From Faecalibacterium taiwanense (GTDB lineage: Bacteria > Bacillota > Clostridia > Oscillospirales > Ruminococcaceae): a stretch of DNA of 64,000 bases. Where the stretch lies: positions 1,364,001 to 1,428,000 of the forward strand of contig NZ_CP155552.1 in the NCBI RefSeq assembly GCF_036632915.2, given 5' to 3'. Of the stretch, positions 16,999 through 26,094 are shown piece by piece (positions within the stretch are counted from its first letter, which is position 1; the number at the start of each line of letters is the position of its first letter). Below the pieces are notes generated by a model. It did not search any database. It worked only from the letters and a program-made list of their open reading frames with translations, and was not told the origin of the DNA. The position numbers and the translations under genes are program-made.

Positions 16999-18819
16999 AT
17001 GTGTGGCATTGTTGGTTATGTCGGTAAGCGCAGTGCGCAGGACGTGCTGCTGGATGGTCTGGAAAAGCTGGAGTATCGCGGGTACGACTCCGCCGGTGTG
17101 GCGCTTGCGCTGGACGGCGGCATCCGCGTGGTAAAAAGCAAAGGACGGCTCACCGCCCTGCGGGAAAAGCTGGCGGCGCAGCAGCTGGCACAAAGCTTCT
17201 GCGGCATCGGCCACACCCGCTGGGCTACCCATGGCGAGCCCAGCGATGTGAACAGCCACCCGCATTCGACCCCGCGTGTGAGCATTGTGCACAATGGCAT
17301 CATTGAAAATTACGGCCTGCTCAAGGAGCGCTTGGCCGCAAAAGGCTATACCTTCCAGAGTGAGACGGACACCGAAGTGCTGGTAAAGTTGATCGACAGC
17401 TGCTATACCGGTGACCCGCTGCGTGCACTGCAGCAGGCGCTTGCCAAGGTGCGCGGCAGCTATGCGCTGGCCGTGCTGTTCCGGGATTACCCGGACACCA
17501 TTTTTGCAGTCAAGCGGGAAAGCCCGCTGATCGTCGGCTGGGGCGAGGGCGAAAACTTTGTGGCTTCGGATATTCCGGCACTGCTCAAGTATACCCGGAA
17601 ATACAGCGTGCTGGAAGAAGGGGATATGGCCGTCTGCACCACAGAGGGCATCCGCTTTTACAACGAATTTGGTGAGCCGGTGGAGCGCCAGCAGCTGAAG
17701 GCGGACTGGGATATGGAAGCTGCCGAAAAGGGCGGCTATCCCCACTTTATGCTCAAGGAGATCAACGAGCAGCCTGCGGCCATTATGGCCACGGTCAGCC
17801 CCCGTGTAGAGGACGGACTGCCGGTGCTGCGCATCCCGGAGCTGACCGATGAAGTGCTGCGCGGTATTGGCCGGGTGCATCTGGTGGGCTGCGGTACGGC
17901 TATGCATGCCGGTATGGTGGGCAAATCTGCCATCGAAACGTTGGCCCGTGTGCCCGCCGAGGTGGACATTGCCAGCGAGTTCCGTTACCGGGACCCCATT
18001 CTGGAAAAGAACGATCTGGTCATCATCATCAGCCAGTCCGGCGAGACCAGCGACACGTTGGCAGCGCTCAAGCTGGCCAAGAGCCGCGGCGTGCCGGTGC
18101 TGGCCATCGTGAATGTGGTTGGCAGCTCCATTGCACGTGCCGCAGATTATGTAATGTACACCTATGCCGGGCCGGAGATCGCGGTAGCATCCACCAAGGC
18201 GTATATGGTGCAGATGTGCGTGCTGTATCTGTTTGCACTGCGGCTGGCCTATGCGCGCGGACGGCTGAGCGAGGCAGAGACCCGCCGCTTTACGGCCCAG
18301 CTGCTGCGCGCACCGGAGGTCATCAAGCCGCGCCTTGCAGATTGTGAGCAGATCAAGTACCTTGCCAGCCGCTATGTGAACACCCAGAGCTGCTTCTTCA
18401 TTGGGCGCGGGTTCGACTATGCGCTCTCGCTGGAGGGCAGCCTGAAACTCAAGGAGATCAGCTATGTGCACTCGGATGCCTATGCAGCCGGTGAACTGAA
18501 ACATGGTACCATCAGCCTGATCACCGATGGCGTGCCGGTGATCGCACTGGCCACCCAGAAACAGGTGTACGAAAAGACCATTTCCAATGCCAAGGAGACC
18601 CGCAGCCGCGGAGCAAGGGTGCTGCTGTTTACCACAAAGGATGCTGTGGTGCCGGAAGGCGTGGCAGATGCCGTGACCCGGCTGGATGAGTATGAGGATA
18701 TCCTGATGCCGCTGCAGCTCATTGTGCCGCTGCAGCTGTTTGCCTATTATATGGCTGTTCTGCGCGGCTGTGACGTGGATAAGCCGCGCAATCTGGCCAA
18801 GAGCGTGACCGTGGAGTGA
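16999..18819 (+). CDS. glmS: Glutamine-fructose-6-phosphate aminotransferase (isomerising)
   Basis: 606 residues. It makes glucosamine-6-phosphate from fructose-6-phosphate and glutamine, the entry step to peptidoglycan amino sugars. ATG 16999 is chosen over ATG 16984 because the following Cys (MCGIVGYVG) must become the N-terminal nucleophile and GGAGG at 16986-16990 is the ribosome site. The glutaminase domain has HTRWATHGEPS, and HNGIIEN. Two SIS domains follow (GCGTAMHAG, SQSGETSDT, SLEGSLKLKEISYVHSDAYAAGELKHG). The C-terminal DKPRNLAKSVTVE is canonical. Expression should be under ribozyme control. Confidence 0.97.
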   Translation: MCGIVGYVGKRSAQDVLLDGLEKLEYRGYDSAGVALALDGGIRVVKSKGRLTALREKLAAQQLAQSFCGIGHTRWATHGEPSDVNSHPHSTPRVSIVHNGIIENYGLLKERLAAKGYTFQSETDTEVLVKLIDSCYTGDPLRALQQALAKVRGSYALAVLFRDYPDTIFAVKRESPLIVGWGEGENFVASDIPALLKYTRKYSVLEEGDMAVCTTEGIRFYNEFGEPVERQQLKADWDMEAAEKGGYPHFMLKEINEQPAAIMATVSPRVEDGLPVLRIPELTDEVLRGIGRVHLVGCGTAMHAGMVGKSAIETLARVPAEVDIASEFRYRDPILEKNDLVIIISQSGETSDTLAALKLAKSRGVPVLAIVNVVGSSIARAADYVMYTYAGPEIAVASTKAYMVQMCVLYLFALRLAYARGRLSEAETRRFTAQLLRAPEVIKPRLADCEQIKYLASRYVNTQSCFFIGRGFDYALSLEGSLKLKEISYVHSDAYAAGELKHGTISLITDGVPVIALATQKQVYEKTISNAKETRSRGARVLLFTTKDAVVPEGVADAVTRLDEYEDILMPLQLIVPLQLFAYYMAVLRGCDVDKPRNLAKSVTVE

Positions 18820-18933
18820 CGGCATAAAACGCAGCCAGAAAGCCCTGCACGAAACAGAAATAACAAAACAGGACCCGCTCTGAATCACTGAAGTGCATTC
18901 TGTCAAGTAGACGAAAAAATAATATAAGGTTTT

Positions 18934-18970
18934 TGTTCGCCGTTTCCACAAGGAGACGGCGAATTTTTTG
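18934..18970 (+). terminator. Terminator of glmS
   Basis: TTCGCCGT at 18936-18943 pairs with ACGGCGAA at 18956-18963, followed by six T. It is about 115 bases after the glmS stop. Confidence 0.8.
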
Positions 18971-19105
18971 TGCAAAATCGGTATCAGGCAGCTCGGTTCA
19001 TGGCACCGACATGAGCCCGCATCGGCATCTGAATGAACAGACGGTGCTGGCAACGGCGGCTGTTGCAGCAGTCAATCGTGAAGAGTGAGCGCTCTTTCTT
19101 GACAT
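18971..19105 (+). other. Gene-free spacer with a possible recombinase 3' remnant
   Basis: Between the two convergent terminators about 135 bases carry no intact gene. One plus-strand frame ending at the TGA at 19086-19088 reads HLNEQTVLATAAVAAVN, which recalls the Glu-rich helix near the end of the zinc-ribbon region in large serine recombinases. The similarity is short and no upstream part remains, so this is only a possible scar. Confidence 0.2.
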
Positions 19106-19157
19106 GAAAATACCCCCAGAGTACTCAGAGTTTTTGTCTCTGTCTACTCTAGGGGTA
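19106..19157 (-). terminator. Terminator of the minus-strand CoA-transferase/exporter unit
   Basis: On the minus strand TACCCCTAGAGTA pairs with TACTCTGGGGGTA (one mismatch), with an inner CAGAG/CTCTG helix, followed by TTTT. The 47-base two-tier hairpin is placed about 35 bases after the exporter stop. Confidence 0.7.
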
Positions 19158-19189
19158 GCGTATCACATGGAATGCCGGGGCATTGTGAT

Positions 19190-20455
19190 TTATAGATTAT
19201 TTGTTTCGACAGGAGGTGCTTCCGATGCAGACGTTTCTACCGGAACATCGTCCTCCGGGTCACCGAAGCTGTCGTGGTAAGTCTGCAGCAGGTCGATCTC
19301 CTTGTTGCGCTTCAGGCCGTGGACGACCAGCTTTTTGATCACATCATAGATGACTGCAAACAGCGGCACACCTACGATCATGCCCACAAAGCCCCACAGA
19401 CCGCCGAACAGCAGGATGGCGAACAGTACCCAGAAACTGGAAAGACCGGTGGTGTTGCCCAGGATCTTGGGGCCGATCACGTTTCCGTCCAGCTGCTGCA
19501 GCACCAGAACGAACAGGACGAACCACAGCGCCTTGATGGGGTTCTGAATGAGGATCAGCAGGGTGGCGGGCACGGCACCGATGAACGGGCCGAAGAAGGG
19601 GATCACATTGGTCACGCCGATGATCACGGAAACCAGAAGGGCACTGGGGAACTTGAAGATCAGGCAGCCGATATAGCACAGCACGCCGATGATGGCGGAA
19701 TCCATGATCTTGCCGTTGATGAAGCCGCCGAACATCTTATCGGCGTACTTCACTTCTTCCTTGATCAGCTCTGCCCAGCGGGGCTTGAAGATGCTGTAGA
19801 GCACCAGCTTGGCCTGCTGCACAAAGCGCTTGCGGCTGGCCAGCATATACACGGCCACGATGATGCCGATGATCAGGTTCTTGGCCATGGTCACTACGTT
19901 CAGCACACCCACTGCGGCACCGCTGACGATGTTCTGCATGGAGGGCAGGAGCCGGGTCTTGATCAGATCATCGATATTGGTGCTGATGGTGGCATAAGCA
20001 GAGTTGAGCATGTCCATGATCTGCTGGTTGTTCTCAATGAACTCCACATGATTCGCCCACTGCACGAACTTTGCGAGGTTGCGCTGCGCAGTGTAGTACA
20101 GGGTGGTCACGCTGGTAATGAGCTGCGGAATGATCATCATGCACAAAGCGTAGATGAGGAGCAGGCCGAACAGGATGGTCAGCGTAACGGACAGCACATT
20201 GACCAGACCATGCATCTTTTCCGGGATGAACCGGCGCAGAAAGCTCTCGATGGTGTTGCACACAGGCTTGAGCAGGTAGGCGATGACGGCACCGTAGATG
20301 AACGGCATCAGAATGCCGGTCAGCGTGGAGATGGCATCACCAAAACCATCGAAGCGGTAGATCAGGAAAAAGAAGATGATGCTCAGGGAGATCGCTCCAA
20401 ATCCTGCCAACATCCCGTAGAGATAGGGCTTGATGTGCGGCTTTTTGTCCATCAT
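19190..20455 (-). CDS. AI-2E family transporter/exporter
   Basis: 421 residues from ATG at 20455, picked because TGGAG stands seven bases before it; an in-frame ATG at 20467 is less well supported. About eight hydrophobic helices are spread over the protein, with the large soluble loop around residues 130-190 and the glycine-rich SVIIGVTNVIPFFGPFIGAVPA and GNTTGLSSFWVLFAILLFG motifs of the AI-2E exporter (TqsA/YdiK/YhhT) family. The C-terminus is acidic. Substrates range from AI-2 to ions and glycine-like solutes, so the cargo is unknown. It begins 48 bases after the CoA-transferase stop on the same strand, so a shared transcript is likely. Confidence 0.88.
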   Translation of the reverse strand: MMDKKPHIKPYLYGMLAGFGAISLSIIFFFLIYRFDGFGDAISTLTGILMPFIYGAVIAYLLKPVCNTIESFLRRFIPEKMHGLVNVLSVTLTILFGLLLIYALCMMIIPQLITSVTTLYYTAQRNLAKFVQWANHVEFIENNQQIMDMLNSAYATISTNIDDLIKTRLLPSMQNIVSGAAVGVLNVVTMAKNLIIGIIVAVYMLASRKRFVQQAKLVLYSIFKPRWAELIKEEVKYADKMFGGFINGKIMDSAIIGVLCYIGCLIFKFPSALLVSVIIGVTNVIPFFGPFIGAVPATLLILIQNPIKALWFVLFVLVLQQLDGNVIGPKILGNTTGLSSFWVLFAILLFGGLWGFVGMIVGVPLFAVIYDVIKKLVVHGLKRNKEIDLLQTYHDSFGDPEDDVPVETSASEAPPVETNNL

Positions 20456-20503
20456 GATAGACTCCATTTCAGCCGCGGACAGCAGGAATCCCCGCGGCAC
20501 TTA

Positions 20504-21850
20504 TCAGATTTTGTTGCTCCTGCGCCAGATGTGCATTTTTTCGGCTTCCTTGATCAGGTCTTCACGGAAGTCGGGATGTGCTACGCTGATCAGAGCTTCA
20601 GCCTTTTCCCAGGTGGTCAGGCCCTTCAGGTTCACGCAGCCGTACTCGGTGCACAGGTAGTGGATGTTGGCACGGGTATCGGTGACGATGCTGCCGTTTT
20701 CCAGAGTGGGACGGATGCGGCTCTCCAGCTGGCCGGTCTTCTTATTAAAGAAGGTAGAGGACAGGCAGATAAAGCTCTTGCCGCCCTTGGAAAGGTATGC
20801 GCCCAGAACGAAGTCCAGCTGACCGCCGGCACCGGAGATGTGCTTGAGGCCTGCAGTCTCGGCGTTCACCTGACCGAACAGGTCGATGTCCACAGCGTTG
20901 TTGATGGAAATAAAGTTATCCAGTGCGGAGATGCTGCGGATATCGTTGGTGTAGTCCACGGGTGCAGACATGCACTCCGGGTTATCGTTCAGGTAATCGT
21001 ACATTTTCTGGGTGCCGGCACCGAAGGCGTAGACCTGACGGCCCTTGTCCAGCTGCTTGCATGCACCGGTGATCTTGCCGGCCTTGGCGATATCCACAAA
21101 GGCATCCACATACATTTCGGTGTGCACGCCCAGATCCTTCAAATCGCTCTGTGCGATCAGGCTGCCGATGGCATTGGGCATACCGCCGATGCCCAGCTGC
21201 AGGCAGGCACCGTTGGGAATCTGCGGAACGATCAGGTTGGCAACCTTCAGATCCACTTCGGTAGCAGCACCGGGAGCGGCCATCTGGCCGATGGGCGGGT
21301 TCTCGCCTTCCACGATGCCGGTGACCTGAGAAATGTGGATGCAGTTCTCCATGCCGCCAAGGCAGCGGGGCATGTTCTTGTTGACCTCAACGATGATCTT
21401 CTTGGCTTTTTCGCACACAGCACCCAGATGAGATGCACTGGGGCCGAAGTTGAAGTAGCCGTGCTCGTCCATGGGGGTCACCTGGAACACCGCCACATCC
21501 AGCGGATCCGGGCTTTCGCGGTAGTAGCGGGGCAGCTCGGAATAACGGATGGGGGAGTAGAAGGAGAAGCCCTGTGCAATGGCCTTGCGCTCAATGCCGC
21601 CCATATGCCAGCTGTTCCATGTCATGTGTGCAGCGGGATCGTCGATCTGGAAGATCGCGGGCACCCACATCAGGATGCCGCCGCGGAAGTTGACACCTTC
21701 CAGCTCAGGCAGACGCTTTGCGATCTCGGCATCCACCGCCACAGGGGTGTTCACAGCCCAGCCGTAATCCACCCAGTCACCGCTTTTGACCAGTGCGGCA
21801 GCCTGAGCGGCGGTCATTTTCTTCTGAGCATACAGTTCCGTAAAATCCAT
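20504..21850 (-). CDS. but: Butyryl-CoA:acetate CoA-transferase
   Basis: 448 residues, the length of known gut butyryl-CoA:acetate CoA-transferases. It moves CoA from butyryl-CoA to acetate, releasing butyrate, the final step of butyrate fermentation in colon bacteria. ATG at 21850 follows AGGAGAGGATGG. Family I CoA-transferase motifs are present: [14 protein letters not shown] near 218-231, the catalytic Glu in GVHTEM (E245), and the C-terminal [13 protein letters not shown]. The closely related 4-hydroxybutyrate CoA-transferase cannot be fully excluded, but the opposing thl-etfA genes favour the butyrate role. The upstream region has a promoter overlapped by a Rex-like palindrome. Confidence 0.93.
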   Translation of the reverse strand: MDFTELYAQKKMTAAQAAALVKSGDWVDYGWAVNTPVAVDAEIAKRLPELEGVNFRGGILMWVPAIFQIDDPAAHMTWNSWHMGGIERKAIAQGFSFYSPIRYSELPRYYRESPDPLDVAVFQVTPMDEHGYFNFGPSASHLGAVCEKAKKIIVEVNKNMPRCLGGMENCIHISQVTGIVEGENPPIGQMAAPGAATEVDLKVANLIVPQIPNGACLQLGIGGMPNAIGSLIAQSDLKDLGVHTEMYVDAFVDIAKAGKITGACKQLDKGRQVYAFGAGTQKMYDYLNDNPECMSAPVDYTNDIRSISALDNFISINNAVDIDLFGQVNAETAGLKHISGAGGQLDFVLGAYLSKGGKSFICLSSTFFNKKTGQLESRIRPTLENGSIVTDTRANIHYLCTEYGCVNLKGLTTWEKAEALISVAHPDFREDLIKEAEKMHIWRRSNKI

Positions 21851-22038
21851 TATAAACCATCCTCTCCTATAATAACATAAAGGAATTGTAAATTTATCAT
21901 TTACTCTTCCTGCACGGACAAATCTTTGCAGGATGTTTACCACCTGTTGGCAATTTGAACACAGCTCTGACACAGGCGGATGATATCCTGATAACCAGCA
22001 GAAGGCAGCTGTCGGACAGGGCAGCAGATCTGCACAAC

Positions 22039-22057
22039 TTAGTTATAACATTAACAA
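22039..22057. promoter_or_regulatory. Rex-like operator overlapping the CoA-transferase -10 box
   Basis: Minus strand TTGTTAATGTTATAACTAA. Against the clostridial Rex consensus TTGTTAANNNNTTAACAA the first half site is perfect (7/7) and the second 5/7. Rex senses the NADH/NAD ratio and represses fermentation genes. Confidence 0.5.
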
Positions 22058-22070
22058 TGTGTAGAATCAA
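22042..22070 (-). promoter_or_regulatory. Promoter of the CoA-transferase
   Basis: Read on the minus strand: TTGATT (22065-22070), 17 bases, TATAAC (22042-22047). Confidence 0.6.
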
Positions 22071-22082
22071 TAGTTTATCGAG

Positions 22083-22260
22083 AAAATTTTGACCGACTGG
22101 CAATATGGACAAAATTCGCGGAGTTTTTGGACGATTGTTTGGTGCTGAAAAACCAAAATCTTTGCAAAAGGACTTGATAAAATTTTGACGATATGGTTTA
22201 CTTATAGCGTAGCAAGCAGCTGCGATGCAACACGACATTGATTGTTTAAATTTTAACGAT
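22083..22260. repeat. Three short A+T-rich direct repeats
   Basis: AAAATTTTGAC at 22083-22093 and 22179-22189, and the variant AAATTTTAACGAT at 22248-22260. The second copy reads AAAATTTTGACGAT, so copies two and three share the extension. The third overlaps the second Rex-like site. Confidence 0.5.
22242..22259. promoter_or_regulatory. Second Rex-like operator, upstream of coaD-thl
   Basis: TTGTTTAAATTTTAACGA matches TTGTTAANNNNTTAACAA at 12 of 14 defined positions, with one mismatch at the same place in each half. It lies 26 bases before the -35 box of the coaD promoter. Confidence 0.5.
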
Positions 22261-22285
22261 AAAACGTACAGCTTGCACAAAAATC

Positions 22286-22314
22286 TTGCACCCAAGACTG
22301 GAAAGTGCTATCAT
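22286..22314 (+). promoter_or_regulatory. Promoter of coaD and possibly the thl series
   Basis: TTGCAC at 22286-22291, 17 bases, TATCAT at 22309-22314 with an extended TGC before it. Confidence 0.7.
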
Positions 22315-22363
22315 GGCAGAACCAAAACGCGCTTTTCACAGCGCTCAAGGAGGACACCAGACG

Positions 22364-22870
22364 ATGGCAACAGCAGTTTATCCCGGTTCGTTCGATCCGG
22401 TCACAAAAGGGCATCTCGATATCATCAAGCGCGCAGCAAAGATCAACGATCATCTGATCGTGGCGGTGCTCAACAACAGCGCAAAGAATCCGCTGTTCAC
22501 CGTGGAGGAACGCGTGGAGCTTCTAAAGGAATGCTGCAAAGGCATCCAGAATGTTTCGGTGGAGAGCTTCGACGGCCTGACCGTGGAGTTCGCCAAGAAA
22601 CGGCACGCTTCGGTGATGGTGCGGGGCCTGCGGGCGGTGACGGATTTTGAAAACGAGATCCAGCTTGCGCAGACCAATCATGCACTGATGCCCGGCATCG
22701 AGACCATGTTTCTGGCAACGAGCATCAAGTGGAGCTACCTTTCTTCCACCATTGTAAAAGAGGCAGCTTACTACGGCAGCGACATCGGTAAGTTCGTCAC
22801 ACCCAATGTGGAAAAGGCGGTCAACGAAAAGTATGCGCTGATCCGGCAGAAAAAAGACCCCGAGACCTAA
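22364..22870 (+). CDS. coaD: Pantetheine-phosphate adenylyltransferase
   Basis: 168 residues, the standard length. It adenylates 4'-phosphopantetheine to dephospho-CoA, the penultimate CoA step. ATG 22364 follows AAGGAGG; the open frame extends upstream but the conserved start is [17 protein letters not shown], in which the TKGH loop is the nucleotide-binding (T/H)xGH motif. [11 protein letters not shown] near residues 125-135 is the second ATP-binding motif. Its place directly before the CoA-consuming butyrate genes suggests a functional link, though thl may also have its own promoter in the 79-base gap. Confidence 0.95.
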   Translation: MATAVYPGSFDPVTKGHLDIIKRAAKINDHLIVAVLNNSAKNPLFTVEERVELLKECCKGIQNVSVESFDGLTVEFAKKRHASVMVRGLRAVTDFENEIQLAQTNHALMPGIETMFLATSIKWSYLSSTIVKEAAYYGSDIGKFVTPNVEKAVNEKYALIRQKKDPET

Positions 22871-22949
22871 TTTGTAAAAGCGCTTACGGGCGTTTTGATA
22901 AAAATGGCTTACGAAAAGTAACACATACACAATTCAGGAGGCTATTCAC

Positions 22950-24167
22950 ATGAAAAAGATCGTTATCGCATCTGCATGCCGTACCGCTATTGGCAAGTTC
23001 GGCGGCACTCTGGCAAACGTTCCCGCAGTTGAGCTGGGCTCCATTGTCATCAAGGAAGCCCTGAACCGTGCAAACGTCGCACCTGAGCAGGTCGATCATG
23101 TCTACATGGGCTGTGTCATTCAGGCTGGTCTGGGCCAGAACGTTGCACGTCAGGCTGCTCTGAAGGCTGGTCTGCCCATCGAGACCCCGGCTGTCACCGT
23201 CAACGTGGTGTGTGGCTCCGGTCTGAACTGCGTCAATATGGCTGCTCAGATGATCGAGGCTGGCGATGCTGATATCGTGGTCGCAGGCGGCATGGAGAAC
23301 ATGGACATGGCTCCCTTCGCACTGCAGAAGGCTCGTTACGGCTACCGCATGGGCGCTCCTATGGGCAAGAGCGAGATCGTGGATACCATGGTCAACGATG
23401 CTCTGTGGGATGCCTGCGGCTTCAACAAGCACATGGGCATGACCGCTGAGAATGTCTGCACCAACGAGACTTATCAGAAGAAGTACGGCTACAGCCCCAT
23501 CACCCGTGAGATGCTGGACGAGTTCTCATACAACAGCCAGCTGAAGGCTGACAAGGCCATCAAGGACGGCGCTTTCAAGGACGAGATCGTTCCCGTTGTG
23601 ATCAAGGGCAAGAAGGGCGACACCGTGTTCGATACTGATGAAGGCCCCCGTCTGAGCGCTCCTGAAGTGCTGGCAAAGCTGAAGCCCGCTTTCACCAAGG
23701 ACGGCATCGTGACCGCCGGCAACTCTTCCGCCATCAATGACGGTGCTGCTGCTCTGGTCATCATGAGCGAGGAGAAGGCTAAGGAGCTGGGCGTGAAGCC
23801 TCTGGCTACCTGGGTCGCCGGTGCTCTGGCAGGCGTTGAGCCCGAAGTCATGGGCCTGGGCCCCATCGCCGCTACCAAGAAGGTCATGGCAAAGACCGGC
23901 CTGACTGTTGCTGACATGGATCTGATCGAGGCCAACGAGGCATTTGCTGCTCAGTCTGTGGCTGTCAGCCAGGCTCTGAACTTTGATATGAGCAAGGTGA
24001 ACGTCAACGGCGGCGCAATTGCTCTGGGCCACCCGGTCGGCGCTTCCGGCGCTCGTATCCTGGTCACCCTGCTGTATGCTATGAAGCATCGCGGTGCACA
24101 CAAGGGCCTGGCTACCCTGTGCATCGGCGGCGGCATGGGCTGCGCTACCATCGTTGAGATGGACTAA
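22950..24167 (+). CDS. thl: Acetyl-CoA acetyltransferase (thiolase)
   Basis: 405 residues. It condenses two acetyl-CoA to acetoacetyl-CoA, opening the butyrate pathway. The catalytic residues are all visible: Cys88 in VNVVCGSG, His361 in [11 protein letters not shown] and Cys391 in [15 protein letters not shown] precedes ATG 22950. Codons shift strongly to GCT, CGT and GGC, marking very high expression. First gene of the thl-crt-hbd-bcd-etfB-etfA series. Confidence 0.97.
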   Translation: MKKIVIASACRTAIGKFGGTLANVPAVELGSIVIKEALNRANVAPEQVDHVYMGCVIQAGLGQNVARQAALKAGLPIETPAVTVNVVCGSGLNCVNMAAQMIEAGDADIVVAGGMENMDMAPFALQKARYGYRMGAPMGKSEIVDTMVNDALWDACGFNKHMGMTAENVCTNETYQKKYGYSPITREMLDEFSYNSQLKADKAIKDGAFKDEIVPVVIKGKKGDTVFDTDEGPRLSAPEVLAKLKPAFTKDGIVTAGNSSAINDGAAALVIMSEEKAKELGVKPLATWVAGALAGVEPEVMGLGPIAATKKVMAKTGLTVADMDLIEANEAFAAQSVAVSQALNFDMSKVNVNGGAIALGHPVGASGARILVTLLYAMKHRGAHKGLATLCIGGGMGCATIVEMD

Positions 24168-24196
24168 GTTCCACCTCTTGGAATCCTGACTGAATG

Positions 24197-24250
24197 ACAG
24201 ACCCGGACGGGGAAGGAAACCGGAGAGCCTTTCCTCCATCCGGGGGCTGT
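24197..24250 (+). terminator. Hairpin between thl and crt
   Basis: ACAG and CCCGGA at 24197-24207 pair with TCCGGG and CTGT at 24239-24250; an inner GGAAGG/CCTTTCC helix is possible. No T run of normal length follows, so it could be a partial terminator, RNA-processing site or stabilising element. Confidence 0.5.
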
Positions 24251-24289
24251 TTGTGATAATTGATAAGATTTGAATAGGAGGTTTTCACA

Positions 24290-25075
24290 ATGGCATTTGT
24301 AAAAACCGAGGTGCAGGGTGCAGTTGAGATCATTACCATCGACCGCCCCAAGGCACTGAATGCCCTGAATCCCGAAGTTCTGGCAGACCTGAAGGCAGCT
24401 TTTGAGGCTGTGGATCAGGAGACTGTCCGCTGCATCGTTCTGACCGGCGAAGGCGACAAGAGCTTCGTGGCAGGTGCAGATATCGGTTCCATGAGCACCA
24501 TGACCAAGGCAGAGGGTGAGGCCTTCGGCAAGCTGGGCAATGATGTGTTCCTGATGATTGAGAGCTTCCCCATCCCCGTTATTGCAGCCGTGAACGGCTT
24601 TGCACTGGGCGGCGGCAACGAGCTGGCTATGAGCTGCGACATCCGCATCTGCTCTGACAACGCTGTGTTCGGCCAGCCGGAAGTGGGTCTGGGCATCACC
24701 CCGGGCTTCGGCGGCACCCAGCGTCTGGCACGTCTGGTCGGCATGGGTATGGCAAAGCAGCTGGTCTACTCTGCACTGAACATCAAGGCGGACGAGGCTC
24801 TGCGCATTGGTCTGGTGAACGCTGTGTATCCTCAGGCTGAACTGATGGAGAACGTGCTGAAGCTGGCCGGCAAGATCGCAAAGAATGCACCCATCGCTGT
24901 ACGCAACTGCAAGAAGGCAATCAACGGCGGCATCAGCCTGCCCATCGAGAAGGCTGTTGAGGTCGAGGAAAAGCTGTTCGGCAGCTGCTTCGAGACCCAC
25001 GACCAGAAGGAAGGCATGGCCTGCTTCCTGAGCCGTGAGAAGCCGAAGCCCAAGGCAGTGTTCACCAACAACTAA
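24290..25075 (+). CDS. crt: Crotonase / short-chain enoyl-CoA hydratase
   Basis: 261 residues. It interconverts 3-hydroxybutyryl-CoA and crotonyl-CoA. The oxyanion-hole segments FVAGADIGSM and ALGGGNELAMSCD are present, as are the two catalytic glutamates in GGNELAM and FGQPEVGLG. ATAGGAGG stands before the ATG. Codon use matches the neighbours. It lies third in the pathway but second in gene order, with a hairpin between it and thl. Confidence 0.95.
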   Translation: MAFVKTEVQGAVEIITIDRPKALNALNPEVLADLKAAFEAVDQETVRCIVLTGEGDKSFVAGADIGSMSTMTKAEGEAFGKLGNDVFLMIESFPIPVIAAVNGFALGGGNELAMSCDIRICSDNAVFGQPEVGLGITPGFGGTQRLARLVGMGMAKQLVYSALNIKADEALRIGLVNAVYPQAELMENVLKLAGKIAKNAPIAVRNCKKAINGGISLPIEKAVEVEEKLFGSCFETHDQKEGMACFLSREKPKPKAVFTNN

Positions 25076-25117
25076 TCCATTACTACATAATTTTTGATAT
25101 TAAAGGAGAGGTTTCCT

Positions 25118-25990
25118 ATGAAGATCGGTGTTATCGGCGCTGGCACCATGGGCCAGGGCATCGCAAAGGCATTTGCACAGGTTGAGGGCAACACCGTTGC
25201 TCTGTGCGACATCAAGCAGGAGTGGGCCGAGAATGGTCTGGCAAAGATCAAGAAGGGCTACGAGAAGCTGGTTGCCAAGGGAAAGATGACGCAGGAAAAG
25301 GCAGACGCTATCGTTGCTGCCATCACCCCGGGCCTGAAGGAAGACCTGTGCGCTGACTGCGATCTGGTCGTTGAGGCTGCTTTTGAGGATATGAAGGTCA
25401 AGCAGACCACCTTCGGCGAGCTGGATAAGATCTGCAAGCCCGAGTGCATCTTCGCTTCCAACACTTCTTCTCTGTCCATCACCGAGATCGGCAAGGGCGT
25501 TAGCCGTCCGCTGGTCGGCATGCACTTCTTTAACCCCGCAGACCGCATGAAGCTGATCGAGGTCATCGCAGGCTGCAACACTCCCGCTGAGACCGTTGAG
25601 AAGATCAAGGAGATCTCTGTTGCCATCGGCAAGCAGCCGGTTCAGGTCAATGAGGCTGCAGGCTTCGTCGTCAACCGCATCCTGATCCCCATGATCAACG
25701 AAGCTGCTTTCATCAAGATGGAAGGCGTTTCCGATATCGCCGGCATCGACACCGCTATGAAGCTGGGTGCCAACCACCCCATGGGTCCCCTGGAGCTGGG
25801 CGACTTCATCGGCCTGGATATCTGCCTGGCCATCATGGATGTGCTGTACAAGGAGACCGGCGACAGCAAGTACCGTGCCTGCCCGCTGATCCGTAAGATG
25901 GTCCGTGGCGGCAACCTGGGCTGCAAGAGCGGCAAGGGCTTCTACGTTTACAACGCAGACCGCACCAAGACCCCTGTTGACCAGCTGTAA
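25118..25990 (+). CDS. hbd: 3-hydroxybutyryl-CoA dehydrogenase
   Basis: 290 residues from ATG 25118, placed after AAAGGAGAGG; the frame is open 24 bases further but without the family start. It reduces acetoacetyl-CoA to 3-hydroxybutyryl-CoA. The NAD(P)-binding loop is GAGTMGQGIAKAF. The catalytic His is in GMHFFNPADRM, and the C-terminal domain has the usual NHPMGPLELGDFIGLD. Highly expressed codons. Confidence 0.97.
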   Translation: MKIGVIGAGTMGQGIAKAFAQVEGNTVALCDIKQEWAENGLAKIKKGYEKLVAKGKMTQEKADAIVAAITPGLKEDLCADCDLVVEAAFEDMKVKQTTFGELDKICKPECIFASNTSSLSITEIGKGVSRPLVGMHFFNPADRMKLIEVIAGCNTPAETVEKIKEISVAIGKQPVQVNEAAGFVVNRILIPMINEAAFIKMEGVSDIAGIDTAMKLGANHPMGPLELGDFIGLDICLAIMDVLYKETGDSKYRACPLIRKMVRGGNLGCKSGKGFYVYNADRTKTPVDQL

Positions 25991-26094
25991 ATTCTGATAA
26001 ACGTTTCTCCCGACCGTGGAAAAGCGGCCGGGAGGAATTTGTTTGCACCGGGCAATTCCGGTAAATGAAAAAGACCCGTTAGGAGGATATAGCG

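Larger units (their letters stand above)
21851..22363. other. Divergent regulatory region between the CoA-transferase and coaD-thl
   Basis: This 513-base A+T-rich region has no gene. It holds a minus-strand promoter, a plus-strand promoter, two Rex-like palindromes and three related AAAATTTTGAC-type repeats, each listed separately. The minus-strand transcript would have a leader of about 180 bases. A second possible minus-strand promoter closer to the gene is TTGTCC-17-GATAAA (21893-21921). Confidence 0.7.

Noticed and set aside
19106..19157. Two-tier hairpin first taken for a mobile-element end
   Set aside because: On the minus strand it is followed by TTTT and stands just behind the exporter stop, so a terminator explains it.
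19274..21880. 868-codon plus-strand frame opposite the exporter and CoA-transferase
   Set aside because: It spans two real minus-strand genes and their terminator-free gap; composition is Asp/His/Gln-rich as in other shadows.
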